A DNA stretch of 64,000 nucleotides from Flavonifractor sp052065355. GTDB lineage: Bacteria; Bacillota; Clostridia; Oscillospirales; Oscillospiraceae. Of this stretch, positions 15,584 to 24,145 are shown one piece after another. Under the pieces are notes generated by a model. The model saw only the letters and a list, made by a program, of their open reading frames with translations. It was not told the origin of the DNA and did no database searches. Location of the stretch: assembly GCF_052065355.1 (NCBI RefSeq), contig NZ_JBQHUF010000006.1:62001-126000 (forward strand), written 5' to 3'. Position 1 is the first letter of the stretch, and each line of letters starts with the position of its first letter. Made by a program: the position numbers and the translations under genes.

Positions 15584-17166
15584 ATGCTTTCCAGATACTC
15601 GTCATAGGTCATCTTCCGGTCAATGAGCTTGCCGTCGTCGGTGAAGTCAAACACCCGGTTACACACCGTCTGGATCAGCTGATGGTCGTGGCAGGCCACC
15701 AGCACGTTGCACTTCACAGCCTCCAGGCCGTTGTTCAGTGCGGCGATGGACTCCAGATCCAGGTGGTTGGTGGGCTGGTCCAGCAGCAGCACGTTGGCGC
15801 CGGACAGCATCATCCGGGACAGCATGCACCGCACCTTCTCGCCGCCGGAGAGCACCTTCACGGGCTTGTACACCTCGTCGCCGGAGAAGAGCATCCGGCC
15901 CAGGAAGCCCCGGAGATAGGCCTCGTGAGGGTCGGTGGACCACTGGCGCAGCCACTCCACCAGGTTGTCGTCGCAGTCCTTGAAGAACTCGGTGTTGTCC
16001 TTGGGGAAGTAGGAGAAGGTGGCGGTCTGGCCCCACTTCACGGTGCCCTCGTCAGGCTCCATCTCCCCGGTGAGGATCTTGAACAGGGCGGTCTGGGCGT
16101 TCTCGTTGTCGCCCACAAAGGCGATCTTGTCCCCATGGCCCACGATGAAGCTCACCTTGTCCAGCACCTTCACTCCGTCGATGGTCTTGGACACGTCGGT
16201 GACGAACAGGATGTCCTTGCCCACCTCACGGTCGGGAGAGAAGGCAACCCAGGGATAGCGGCGGGAGGAGGCGGGGATCTCCTCCAGGGTGATCTTTTCC
16301 AGCAGCTTCCGCCGGGCGGTGGCCTGCTTGCTCTTGGACTTGTTGGCGGAGAACCGGGAGATGAATTCCTTCAGCTCCTGGGCCTTCTCCTCGTTCTTCT
16401 TGTTCTGGTTCTTCATCAGGTTCTGCATCAGCTGGGATGCGTCGTACCAGAAGTCGTAGTTGCCCACATAGAGCTTGATCTTGTTGTAGTCGATATCCAC
16501 AATGTGGGTGCAGATAGTGTTGAGGAAGTGCCGGTCGTGGGATACCACGATGACGGTGCCCTCAAAGTCCAGCAAAAAGTCCTCCAGCCAGTTGGTGGCG
16601 GCGATGTCCAGGTTGTTGGTGGGCTCGTCCATCATCAGGATGTCGGGATTGCCGAACAGAGCCTGAGCCAGCAGCACCTTCACCTTCAGCCGGGGGTCCA
16701 GGGTCTCCATGGAGGTCTGGTGGAACTCGGTGCCCACGCCCAGACCCTGGAGGATGCGGGAAGCGTCGCTCTCGGCCTCCCAGCCGCCCAGCTCGGCAAA
16801 CTCCTCCTCCAGCTCGCAGGCCCGGATGCCGTCTTCCTCGGTCATCTCCTCTTTCTCGTAGAGGGCGTCCTTCTCCTTGCCAATGTCGTACAGACGCTTG
16901 TTGCCCATGATGACGGTGTCCATCACGGAGTAGGCGTTGTAGGCGTTCTGGTCCTGCTTGAGCACCGACATGCGGGTCTTGGGCAGGATGGACACCTCGC
17001 CGGAGGTGGGCTCCAGCTGGCCGGAGAGGATTTTCAGGAAGGTGGACTTACCCGCGCCGTTGGCGCCGATGATGCCGTAGCAGTTGCCCTTGGTGAACTG
17101 CAGATCCACGTGGGAAAAAAGAGGCTGACCGCTGTAAGCCAGGGTCAAATCGGAAACAGTGATCAT
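15571..17166 (-). CDS. ABC-F family ATP-binding protein (ribosome-associated type)
   Basis: This 531-residue protein has two ABC nucleotide-binding domains and no membrane segment. ABC-F proteins act on ribosomes as translation or antibiotic-protection factors. Domain 1 has a canonical Walker A, G-A-N-G-A-G-K-S (residues 34-41), and a Walker B with M-D-E-P-T-N-N-L-D; domain 2 has L-S-G-G-E-K and L-L-D-Q-P-T-N-H-L-D. The linker between them is Lys/Asn-rich (P-site tRNA-interacting motif region). The second Walker A reads G-D-N-E-N-A-Q-T and lacks the usual Lys, as described in the findings. It resembles the YkpA/YbiT-like housekeeping group more than resistance members. Confidence 0.9.
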   Translation of the reverse strand: MITVSDLTLAYSGQPLFSHVDLQFTKGNCYGIIGANGAGKSTFLKILSGQLEPTSGEVSILPKTRMSVLKQDQNAYNAYSVMDTVIMGNKRLYDIGKEKDALYEKEEMTEEDGIRACELEEEFAELGGWEAESDASRILQGLGVGTEFHQTSMETLDPRLKVKVLLAQALFGNPDILMMDEPTNNLDIAATNWLEDFLLDFEGTVIVVSHDRHFLNTICTHIVDIDYNKIKLYVGNYDFWYDASQLMQNLMKNQNKKNEEKAQELKEFISRFSANKSKSKQATARRKLLEKITLEEIPASSRRYPWVAFSPDREVGKDILFVTDVSKTIDGVKVLDKVSFIVGHGDKIAFVGDNENAQTALFKILTGEMEPDEGTVKWGQTATFSYFPKDNTEFFKDCDDNLVEWLRQWSTDPHEAYLRGFLGRMLFSGDEVYKPVKVLSGGEKVRCMLSRMMLSGANVLLLDQPTNHLDLESIAALNNGLEAVKCNVLVACHDHQLIQTVCNRVFDFTDDGKLIDRKMTYDEYLESMKEG

Positions 17167-17299
17167 GTAGAACTCCTTATAAAACAGAAAAGTGAAAGAA
17201 TCAGCCCAAATAGTATATCATACTTTTTTCGGAAAGCAAGGAGAAAACCGGACGGCAGTCCGGGGAAACGGGGAAATTATTACATTTTTATAACAAATA

Positions 17300-17327
17300 T
17301 TGTATTTTTGAAGGGGAGATATATAAT
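17300..17327 (+). promoter_or_regulatory. Promoter of the small membrane-protein gene
   Basis: TTGTAT (17300-17305), a 16-base spacer and TATAAT (17322-17327) lie in an AT-rich stretch 78 bases before the start. Confidence 0.6.
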
Positions 17328-17404
17328 GTGAGTCAGAAAAGGCCGCTTTTCTGACAGACGGGCGGCCCAAATGCCAGCGGATAAAAAGAAGGAGGTACAC
17401 AACG

Positions 17405-17734
17405 ATGCTGCTCGAAGCGGACGCCCCGTTTCTCTTTACCATCGCTTTCCTCTGTGTGACGGTATGCTTTGTAGTGCTGATCGCCGTACTCTACCGGAAA
17501 GGCCGCCTGCGGAAAAAGGCCAGCGTTGCCTTGTTTCTGCTTCAGTGGGTCTTTACCGCCCTGGCCTTCTTCCAGCTGATGGCCACGGCCCGGCCCAACG
17601 ACCTGGGCCCTATGCTGACCGAGAACGTCAGCTACATGGTGGGCTGGGCGGGAATCTACTGGGCCGTGAGCATTGCCTTCCTGGCTGCTGGACTGTTCAG
17701 TGCCTTGCCAGCCAGACAGCAGACTGACAAATAA
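17405..17734 (+). CDS. Small three-helix membrane protein, unknown function
   Basis: This 109-residue protein has three hydrophobic helices (roughly residues 8-30, 42-62 and 76-100), with a basic loop after the first (Y-R-K-G-R-L-R-K-K). No family is recognised. The gene has a strong promoter, a very good GGAGGT ribosome-binding site and its own terminator, which supports real expression. Confidence 0.75.
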   Translation: MLLEADAPFLFTIAFLCVTVCFVVLIAVLYRKGRLRKKASVALFLLQWVFTALAFFQLMATARPNDLGPMLTENVSYMVGWAGIYWAVSIAFLAAGLFSALPARQQTDK

Positions 17735-17774
17735 AACATGCCCGGCGGAACGCTCATTCCGCCGGGCATGTTAT
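17735..17774. terminator. Terminator between the small membrane protein and the helicase-loader genes
   Basis: AACATGCCCGGCGG pairs with CCGCCGGGCATGTT around a 10-base loop, between convergent genes. Confidence 0.9.
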
Positions 17775-18779
17775 TTACAGCTGTCCTTTCCGCAGCAGGC
17801 GGATGTCTTCCCCGTAGAAGGGGAGCACCCGGTATTCCCCCTCCAGCCGGGAGGCGATCTGGGGGGTGTACCGCTGGCGGACCTGGTCCATACTCAGGTT
17901 GGAGGAGATCACGGTCTGCTTGTCCGCCGACAGCCGGGAGTTGACCAGGGTGTACAGAGCGGACTGGACGAAGGGGGTGGTGAGCTCGCTGCCCAGATCG
18001 TCCAGAATCAGCAGGTCGCAGCCCAGGTAGCGCTTGGTCTCGTCCCTGGCCTCCCCGGCTTCCAGCCGGTCCCGGGCAAACTTCTGCTCCTCAAATTGGG
18101 TAAAAATGTTTACCGCCGTGTCGTACACCACGGAAAATCCCTTTTCCGACACTGTGCGGGCGATGCAGGCGGACAGGAAGGTCTTGCCCAATCCCGGAGC
18201 TCCGGTGAGAAACAGATTGCGGAAGTAGAACTTGCCGAACTTCTGGGCGTAGTTGAGGCACACCTCGTAGATGAACTCCATGTTCTCCCGGGGCGGCACG
18301 GTCTCTCCCGGCCAGGGTAGGGGGGAATAGAAGTCCAGCGAGAAGCTGTCAAAGGACTGCTCTCCCAGGTCCAGCAGCTTGGACAGTTCTTTGATCTGCT
18401 CCTCGGCGCACAGCGCCCGCAGGCAGGAGCACATCTGGCTGCCCACCCAGCCGGTGTCGTTGCACTTGGAGCAGGCGGGACGGCCGTCCAGAACGTCGGG
18501 GGAATAGCCGTGGTCGGCCAGCAGCCTGGCCCGTTCTGCCTGTAAGTCCAGGTTTTGGTCCTTGATGACCCCGATGGCGGGCACCGGGTCCCGGCCCTCC
18601 TTCAGAGAGGCGGCGATGATCTGATAGATGGTGCCCTTCAGCTCCCGGTCGATCTCCGCCACCCGGGGTAGCCGGGCGTAGATCTCCCGCTGGGCCTTCT
18701 CCTGCTCTGCGGCCCGGCGCTTGCGCCCTTCCTCCAGCCGCTTGACGGCCCGGCGCAGGACGGCAGGTTCGTATCCCAT
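17775..18779 (-). CDS. DnaC/DnaI-like helicase loader ATPase
   Basis: This 334-residue AAA+ protein is likely the loader that places the replicative helicase on DNA. It has an N-terminal helical part and a zinc-binding segment C-S-K-C-N-D-T-G-W-V-G-S-Q-M-C-S-C typical of DnaI-type proteins. Walker A is G-A-P-G-L-G-K-T-F, Walker B L-L-I-L-D-D-L-G-S-E, with an arginine in the sensor region. It follows the DnaD-domain gene by three bases, an arrangement matching the dnaB-dnaI or dnaD-dnaC pairs in Firmicutes. Chromosomal GC content argues against a phage origin. Confidence 0.88.
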   Translation of the reverse strand: MGYEPAVLRRAVKRLEEGRKRRAAEQEKAQREIYARLPRVAEIDRELKGTIYQIIAASLKEGRDPVPAIGVIKDQNLDLQAERARLLADHGYSPDVLDGRPACSKCNDTGWVGSQMCSCLRALCAEEQIKELSKLLDLGEQSFDSFSLDFYSPLPWPGETVPPRENMEFIYEVCLNYAQKFGKFYFRNLFLTGAPGLGKTFLSACIARTVSEKGFSVVYDTAVNIFTQFEEQKFARDRLEAGEARDETKRYLGCDLLILDDLGSELTTPFVQSALYTLVNSRLSADKQTVISSNLSMDQVRQRYTPQIASRLEGEYRVLPFYGEDIRLLRKGQL

Positions 18780-18782
18780 GGC

Positions 18783-19757
18783 TTACTTCCCCTCCTGACT
18801 GTTCTGCTTGCGCATGAATTCCCGCATCCGTTCCAGATCCTCCCGCACCCGGCGGTCGGCCTCTCCCGGCGGGTTGGGCTGGTCCTGCATGGCGGGAGAG
18901 GCGGCCTTCCGCCGGGGCTTGTCCGCAGCCTCGATCTCCGCCAGGGTGTGCAGATTGGCCCGGTGCCACCGGGCCAGGATGCCGTTCATATAGTCCCAGT
19001 CCATCTTCTGCTTCTTGTACACCGTCTTCTCGTAAGCCAGACGGAGAGCGGGGTCCTCGAAGCCCATGTCGGTCCAGGCGGCCACCTTCTTCCGCTCCCC
19101 CTCCACCAGGGGCCGGGGCGGAATGTCCAGCAGGCGGAGCACCTCCACCTCCCGGGTGCGATAGAGCTCCTGCCGCTTCAGGTGGGCCTCGGCGGCCTGA
19201 GCGGTGTCCACTCCCAGCCGCTTCCAGGCAAAGCCCTCCTTCTGGATCTGGGACATGCGGGGCCTCCGCCCCGCGCCGTATTTCCGCTCAAACTCCTCCA
19301 CGCACCAGCTCACCAGCAGGCAGATCACCTCCGCCGGCAGGGCCAGATAGTCGTAGAGGGTGTACAGGATCTTCAGATCGGCGGTAGACAGGATCTTGCC
19401 CAGCCGCCGCTGGACCTCGTTCACCAGGGCGGGGAAAGAGGAGTTTTCCTGCTCCAGCTCCCGGGTGATGTCGGCGGCGGTGTAGTCCGGCGGGCCGTCG
19501 GGGGCGGCGGGAGGAGGCGCCTCCTCCTTCACGCTGCCGTCGGACAGGCCCAGGGTCTTCAGGGCGGCAGCGGCCTCGTTCAGCTGCACCTCGTCCCACT
19601 TCAGAGCCGCCCGGGCGGCGGAGGGGACCAGTTCCCCACCGTGGCCCAGCAGCCACAGGTAGAGCAGCGCGCCGTCCCCGCTGCCGGCGGCAATAAGCCG
19701 GTCGGCCGCCCGCCGGTCCATGGCGATGATCCCTCCGGGCAGCAGCAGCTCAGACAT
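18783..19757 (-). CDS. DnaD-domain replication initiation protein
   Basis: This 324-residue protein is likely involved in primosome assembly at oriC or stalled forks together with the downstream loader. The N terminus resembles a winged-helix DnaB/DnaD domain. Two DnaD (DDBH2) domains follow: one around R-R-L-G-K-I-L-S-T-A-D-L-K-I-L-Y-T-L-Y-D-Y-L and one ending with the Y-x-x-T-V-Y-K-K-Q-K-M-D-W-D-Y-M-N-G-I-L x-W pattern, which is the diagnostic W-x-Y-I-x-x-I-L-x-x-W motif. The C terminus is charged. It is the first gene of the two-gene operon. Confidence 0.88.
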   Translation of the reverse strand: MSELLLPGGIIAMDRRAADRLIAAGSGDGALLYLWLLGHGGELVPSAARAALKWDEVQLNEAAAALKTLGLSDGSVKEEAPPPAAPDGPPDYTAADITRELEQENSSFPALVNEVQRRLGKILSTADLKILYTLYDYLALPAEVICLLVSWCVEEFERKYGAGRRPRMSQIQKEGFAWKRLGVDTAQAAEAHLKRQELYRTREVEVLRLLDIPPRPLVEGERKKVAAWTDMGFEDPALRLAYEKTVYKKQKMDWDYMNGILARWHRANLHTLAEIEAADKPRRKAASPAMQDQPNPPGEADRRVREDLERMREFMRKQNSQEGK

Positions 19758-19864
19758 GGTCCTCCCCCCTTTTTTCCTGGAATTTCGTATTTTATATCAT
19801 ACCACATTCCGGGGGGACGACACAATCCCGCAGCAAACATTTCCGTCAGAGCAGGGAGCCAGGA

Positions 19865-19893
19865 TTGCGGGAACAGGCCGAATGAGTTAAAAT
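19865..19893 (+). promoter_or_regulatory. Candidate promoter for the SurA-N-like protein
   Basis: TTGCGG (19865-19870), 17 bases and TAAAAT (19888-19893). Confidence 0.4.
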
Positions 19894-19930
19894 AATAGTA
19901 AAGAAGCGGTTGAAAAGAGAGGTGCTGAAC

Positions 19931-20542
19931 GTGAAAAAGTCTCCCCTCCTTGCGGCTGTCATTTGCGTGTGCCTGCTTGCTGTACTTTTCGTAGGAATTG
20001 GTGCGTCTCATAAAGACGGGTCAGAGGCAGGTGAACCTGGCCTTTTGGCCGAATATCACGGGGAAAAGGTGTACCAGTCGGATGTGGAGGCCTATTCCGA
20101 CACGGCCCGGCTTCTTGCCGGGGAGGATGCCGAGCTTCCGACAGAGCAGGAGATTCTGACGGAGCTTCTGCAAAATATGGTTCTGCTGGAGGAAGCACAG
20201 CGGCTTGGATACGCCGCCACCCAGGACGAGATCGACGCCATGGTGGAAGGCGCGAAACAGGGCTATGCGCTCGCCGAAGGCAAAGCCCTGCTGGAGGAGT
20301 ACTGTGAGTGGGCCGGCATGACGATGGACGAATACTTTGCGAAGCTGGAGGCCCAGGCTCCCAGCACCATCGCCCGTCAGAAGCTCCTGAACGCGGTGGG
20401 GGAGGAATTCTGCGAGGAAAACGGACTGACCTTTACGAAAGTCAACCCGTCGCCGGAACTGGTGCAAGCCAGGGAGGATTATGTGGCCGACCTGTTTGCA
20501 CAGGCACGGGGCGAAATCACATACTACAACGGCGCCGGTTAG
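19931..20542 (+). CDS. Membrane-anchored SurA-N-like (peptidyl-prolyl isomerase-type) protein
   Basis: About 203 residues. There is one N-terminal hydrophobic anchor or signal, then an extracytoplasmic helical region resembling the SurA/PrsA N-terminal chaperone domain (E-I-L-T-E-L-L-Q-N-M-V-L-L-E-E-A-Q-R-L-G-Y-x-A-T-Q-D-E-I-D is the typical helical hairpin). No parvulin catalytic domain follows, so it may be a chaperone-like protein. A GTG at 19931 is preferred: GAGGTG precedes it and the signal peptide then begins V-K-K; the frame is also open from 19910. Confidence 0.65.
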   Translation: MKKSPLLAAVICVCLLAVLFVGIGASHKDGSEAGEPGLLAEYHGEKVYQSDVEAYSDTARLLAGEDAELPTEQEILTELLQNMVLLEEAQRLGYAATQDEIDAMVEGAKQGYALAEGKALLEEYCEWAGMTMDEYFAKLEAQAPSTIARQKLLNAVGEEFCEENGLTFTKVNPSPELVQAREDYVADLFAQARGEITYYNGAG

Positions 20543-20567
20543 GCCGGAAAATTCACGAAGAATTTAT

Positions 20568-20596
20568 TTCTCATCTTCCTGTATCTGTGATATAAT
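20568..20596 (+). promoter_or_regulatory. Extended -10 promoter of zapA
   Basis: TGA-TATAAT (20588-20596) with a weak -35 (TTCTCA, 20568-20573) at 17-base spacing. Confidence 0.6.
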
Positions 20597-20634
20597 AGTG
20601 TAACTTATTATGACTATGGTCAGGAGGGGTACCC

Positions 20635-20949
20635 ATGAAAAACCGCGTCACCGTCACCATTGCCGGCCAGGAATACACCCTGGTGGGCAGCGAGGAGCCC
20701 AGCTACACCGAGAAGGTGGCCGCTCATGTGGACGCCAAGGTGCAGGAGATCCTGGACGGATCCAGGGTGTCTCTGGTGGACGGAGCGGTGCTGGCGGCGG
20801 TCAATATCGCTGACGAGTACTTCAAAGAGGTGGAGACGGCGGAGAACCTGCGCCGCCAGCTGAAGGAGTACCTGGAGGAAGCCACCAAGATGAAGCTGGA
20901 GCTGTCTGAGGCCAAGCGGGAGATCTTCAAGCTGCAGAACAAGAAATAA
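20635..20949 (+). CDS. zapA: Cell division protein ZapA
   Basis: ZapA bundles FtsZ filaments at the Z ring. The 104-residue length, the N-terminal beta segment (K-N-R-V-T-V-T-I-A-G-Q-E-Y-T-L-V-G) and the long C-terminal coiled coil rich in Glu/Lys (about residues 55-100) fit the family. It has a clear GGAGGGG ribosome-binding site and lies at the head of a cell-envelope gene cluster, separated from it by a terminator. Confidence 0.92.
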   Translation: MKNRVTVTIAGQEYTLVGSEEPSYTEKVAAHVDAKVQEILDGSRVSLVDGAVLAAVNIADEYFKEVETAENLRRQLKEYLEEATKMKLELSEAKREIFKLQNKK

Positions 20950-20973
20950 AAGGGGGCGCAGGCCCCCTTTTTG
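20948..20973 (+). terminator. Terminator after zapA (possibly leaky)
   Basis: AAGGGGGC/GCCCCCTT with loop GCAG, then five T. It ends only about 12 bases before the U32 peptidase start, so read-through may feed the next genes. Confidence 0.75.
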
Positions 20974-20984
20974 GGAGGGATACC

Positions 20985-23063
20985 ATGCTGGAACTGCTGG
21001 CTCCCGCCGGGTCCATGGAGGCCGTGGCGGCAGCCGTACAGAACGGCGCCGACGCCGTGTATTTGGGATATGGGGACTTCAATGCCCGCCGCAACGCGAA
21101 AAATTTCTCTGAGGAGGAGTTTGCGGCGGCGGTTTCTTATTGCCATGTGCGGGGAGCAAAGGTCTACCTGACCCTCAATACCCTGCTCACCGACCGGGAG
21201 CTGCCCGCCGCCGCCCAGGTGGCCGTCCACGCCAGCGAGATGGGCGCGGACGCGGTGCTGGTGCAGGACATGGGCGTGGTGCGCATGCTGCGGCAGGCGG
21301 CCCCGGACCTGCCGGTCCATGCTTCCACTCAGATGACCGTCCACAACCTGGACGGAGTGAAGATGGCCGCCGACCTGGGCATGACCCGGGCGGTGCTCTC
21401 CCGGGAGCTGAGCCGGGATCAGATCGAATACATCTGCCAGCACTCCCCCATTGAGATCGAGGTGTTCGGCCACGGAGCCCTGTGCATGTGCTACTCCGGC
21501 CAGTGCTTCCTGTCCTCCGTCATCGGGGGTCGCTCCGGCAACCGGGGCCTGTGCGCCCAGCCCTGCCGTCTGAAGTACGGCTGGATGGACAAGGCCGACT
21601 CCTATCCCCTGTCCCTGAAGGACCTGTCTCTGGCAGGCCACCTGCGGGAGCTGCGGAAGATGGGTGTGGCCTGCGTCAAGCTGGAGGGCCGGATGAAGCG
21701 GCCGGAATATGTGGCGGTGGTCACCGGTATTTATTCCAGAGCCATCAAAGAGGACCGGGAGCCCACGGCGGAGGAGCTGGAGCAGCTCCGGGCAGCCTTC
21801 TCCCGGCAGGGCTTCACCCAGGGCTACTACCTGGACCAGCAGGGCCCCGACATGTTCGGCGTCCGGGAAGAGGAGAAGGAGCCGAAAGAGCTCTTTGCCG
21901 CCGCCCGCAATACCTACCAGAGTGGGGAAGCCCAGCGGGTGCCGGTGACCTTCTACGCCATGATCCGCCCCGGCGAGCCCGCCCGGGTGGGTGTGGAGGA
22001 TCCCCAGGGGAGAGTGGTGACGGTGGAGGGCCAGGTGCCCGAGGCCGCCCGCACCCGCCCCCTGACCCCTGAAGCGGTGGAGACACAGCTCTCCCGCACC
22101 GGCGGCACCCCCTACCGCTGCGCCAAGGTGCGCGCCCTGGTGGAGGACGACCTGTCCCTGCCCCTGGCGGCCCTCAACGCCCTGCGGCGGGAGGCGCTGG
22201 ACGGCCTGACGAAGCAGCGGGAGGCGCTGCCCCGCCGCCGTCAGGGCGAGTATCACCCCGGCGCCCGGTATGAAAACCGGAAGGAGCCGCCGGAGCTGAC
22301 CATTTCCGTGCGCACGGCGGAGCAGGTGACAAAGGAGCTGCTGGACCTGGGTCCGGCTATGGTGTATATCCCCCTGGAGGAGCTGGCCGCCCACCCGGAG
22401 AAGGCCCAGGCCCCGGCGGGTACCCGCATCGGGGTCATCCTGCCCCGCATCGCCTGGGACCGGGAGATGGGCCAGGTGGAGGAGCAGCTGCGTCAGGTAC
22501 GGGACCTGGGAGTGACCGACGCCCTGGTGGGCAACCTGGGTATGCTGCCCGTTGCCCGGGAGCTGGGCTTCACCCTGCGGGGAGATTTTGGCCTGGAGGT
22601 CTATAATTCCCAGGCTGTGAAAGAATATAAGAGGCTGGGTCTTGCCTCCCTCACCCTGTCCTTTGAGCTGAAATTCCCCCAGATCCGGGATATTTCCAAG
22701 AGCCTGGACACTGAGCTCATTACCTACGGCCGGCTGCCCCTGATGATCATGGAGAACTGCATCATCAAAAACCGCACCAGCTCCTGCAACTGCCAGAACA
22801 GCAACATTCTCACCGACCGCAAGGGCGCCCGGTTCCCAGTGGTGAAGGCACCTGGGTGCCGCAATGAGCTTTTGAATTCCCAAAAGCTCTTCCTGGCGGA
22901 CAAGGCCGCCGACTACAAGCGGCTGGGCCTGTGGGCGCAGCGGCTGCTGTTTACCACCGAAAATCCCCGGGAGTGCGTCCAGGTGGCCCAGCGGTATCTG
23001 GACCAGGGCAGCTGGAGCCCCAATGAGTACACCAGGGGTCTATATTATCGAGACGTGGAGTAA
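20985..23063 (+). CDS. U32-family peptidase / RlhA-like protein with DUF3656
   Basis: This 692-residue protein begins with the U32 signature E-L-L-A-P-A-G-S and carries the family's cysteine cluster (S-V-I-G-G-R-S-G-N-R-G-L-C-A-Q-P-C-R near residue 190). The C-terminal third holds DUF3656 and further Cys residues (N-C-I-I-K-N... C-N-C). In E. coli the related RlhA hydroxylates 23S rRNA, while other U32 members are linked to collagenase activity. RNA modification is the more likely function here, by family. It begins a close gene series with dut and maf (gaps of 6 and 20 bases). Confidence 0.88.
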   Translation: MLELLAPAGSMEAVAAAVQNGADAVYLGYGDFNARRNAKNFSEEEFAAAVSYCHVRGAKVYLTLNTLLTDRELPAAAQVAVHASEMGADAVLVQDMGVVRMLRQAAPDLPVHASTQMTVHNLDGVKMAADLGMTRAVLSRELSRDQIEYICQHSPIEIEVFGHGALCMCYSGQCFLSSVIGGRSGNRGLCAQPCRLKYGWMDKADSYPLSLKDLSLAGHLRELRKMGVACVKLEGRMKRPEYVAVVTGIYSRAIKEDREPTAEELEQLRAAFSRQGFTQGYYLDQQGPDMFGVREEEKEPKELFAAARNTYQSGEAQRVPVTFYAMIRPGEPARVGVEDPQGRVVTVEGQVPEAARTRPLTPEAVETQLSRTGGTPYRCAKVRALVEDDLSLPLAALNALRREALDGLTKQREALPRRRQGEYHPGARYENRKEPPELTISVRTAEQVTKELLDLGPAMVYIPLEELAAHPEKAQAPAGTRIGVILPRIAWDREMGQVEEQLRQVRDLGVTDALVGNLGMLPVARELGFTLRGDFGLEVYNSQAVKEYKRLGLASLTLSFELKFPQIRDISKSLDTELITYGRLPLMIMENCIIKNRTSSCNCQNSNILTDRKGARFPVVKAPGCRNELLNSQKLFLADKAADYKRLGLWAQRLLFTTENPRECVQVAQRYLDQGSWSPNEYTRGLYYRDVE

Positions 23064-23069
23064 CCATAG

Positions 23070-23519
23070 ATGAAGCTGAAACTCAAAGCGGTGTCCCCCA
23101 AGGTAGGCACCGATATCCCCTTCCCCAGCCGGGGCACATCGGGCTCCGCCGGGCTGGACCTGATGGCCTGCCTGGACGAGCCGGTGGTCATTTCCCCCCG
23201 GCAGCTGGTGCGCATCCCCACCGGCATCGCCATTGCCCTGCCGGGGCCGGAGTATGTGGCCCTGGTGTTTGCCCGGTCGGGACTGGGCATCAAGCACGGT
23301 ATCTCCCTGTCCAACGGAGTGGGAGTCATCGACAGCGACTACCGGGGGGAGATCCAGGTGGGACTCACCAACCTGTCCCACACCCCCTATACGGTCCAGC
23401 CCGGCGACCGGATCGCCCAGCTGGTGGTGACTCCGGTGATGACCCCGGAGGTGGAGGTTGTGGAGGAGCTGGAGGACACCGACCGGGGAACCGGCGGCTT
23501 CGGCTCCACCGGACGGTAA
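23070..23519 (+). CDS. dut: dUTP diphosphatase
   Basis: This trimeric dUTPase converts dUTP to dUMP, keeping uracil out of DNA and supplying dTMP synthesis. At 149 residues it shows all five motifs, including S-A-G-L-D-L near residue 27, A-R-S-G-L-G-I-K-H-G, G-V-I-D-S-D-Y-R-G-E and the C-terminal G-T-G-G-F-G-S-T-G-R that closes over the substrate. It is six bases behind the U32 gene. Confidence 0.96.
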   Translation: MKLKLKAVSPKVGTDIPFPSRGTSGSAGLDLMACLDEPVVISPRQLVRIPTGIAIALPGPEYVALVFARSGLGIKHGISLSNGVGVIDSDYRGEIQVGLTNLSHTPYTVQPGDRIAQLVVTPVMTPEVEVVEELEDTDRGTGGFGSTGR

Positions 23520-23539
23520 CAGAAAGGAACAACAAGCAC

Positions 23540-24133
23540 ATGGATATCATTTTGGCCTCCCAAAGCCCCCGGCGGCGGGAGCTTTTGGAGCGCATGGGGG
23601 TGCGGGACTTCCGCATTGTCACCCCCGACATCGACGAGCATATGGACCGGGACCTGCCGCCTCAGGAGCTGGTGGGCCGCATTTCCTTGGAAAAGGCCCT
23701 GGCGGTGCAGGAGCAGGAGGGGAATTCCCCCATTATCATTGCCGCCGACACCGTGGTGGCCCTGGACGGGGCGGTGCTGGGCAAGCCTGCGGACCAGCTG
23801 GAGGCATTCAAGATGCTCTCCACCCTCTCCGGCTGCCGCCATCAGGTGTACACCGGCGTGACGGTGCTCCGGGGCGAGGAGCGGTACACCGTCAGCGAGG
23901 AGACCACCGTCACCTTCCGGGAGCTGACCTCTGAGGAGATCGACCGGTACATCGCCACCGGAGAGCCCATGGACAAGGCGGGTGCCTACGGCATCCAGGG
24001 CTACGGCGCCCTGCTGGTGGAGGGCATCCAGGGCGATTACTACAATGTGATGGGCCTGCCGGTGTGCCGGCTGGGCTGCCTGCTGCGTCAGCTGGGGGTG
24101 GACTGCCTGTCCCTGGCCGCCGGGCAGGGATAA
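23540..24133 (+). CDS. maf: Maf-like nucleoside triphosphate pyrophosphatase
   Basis: Maf hydrolyses non-canonical or modified NTPs and is linked to septum formation. The 197-residue protein has the N-terminal L-A-S-Q-S-P-R-R-R-E-L-L signature, I-A-A-D-T-V-V with the metal-binding Asp, and D-K-A-G-A-Y-G-I-Q-G-Y-G. The gene is in the classical maf-mreCD context. Confidence 0.93.
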   Translation: MDIILASQSPRRRELLERMGVRDFRIVTPDIDEHMDRDLPPQELVGRISLEKALAVQEQEGNSPIIIAADTVVALDGAVLGKPADQLEAFKMLSTLSGCRHQVYTGVTVLRGEERYTVSEETTVTFRELTSEEIDRYIATGEPMDKAGAYGIQGYGALLVEGIQGDYYNVMGLPVCRLGCLLRQLGVDCLSLAAGQG

Positions 24134-24145
24134 GGGGACAAGAGC

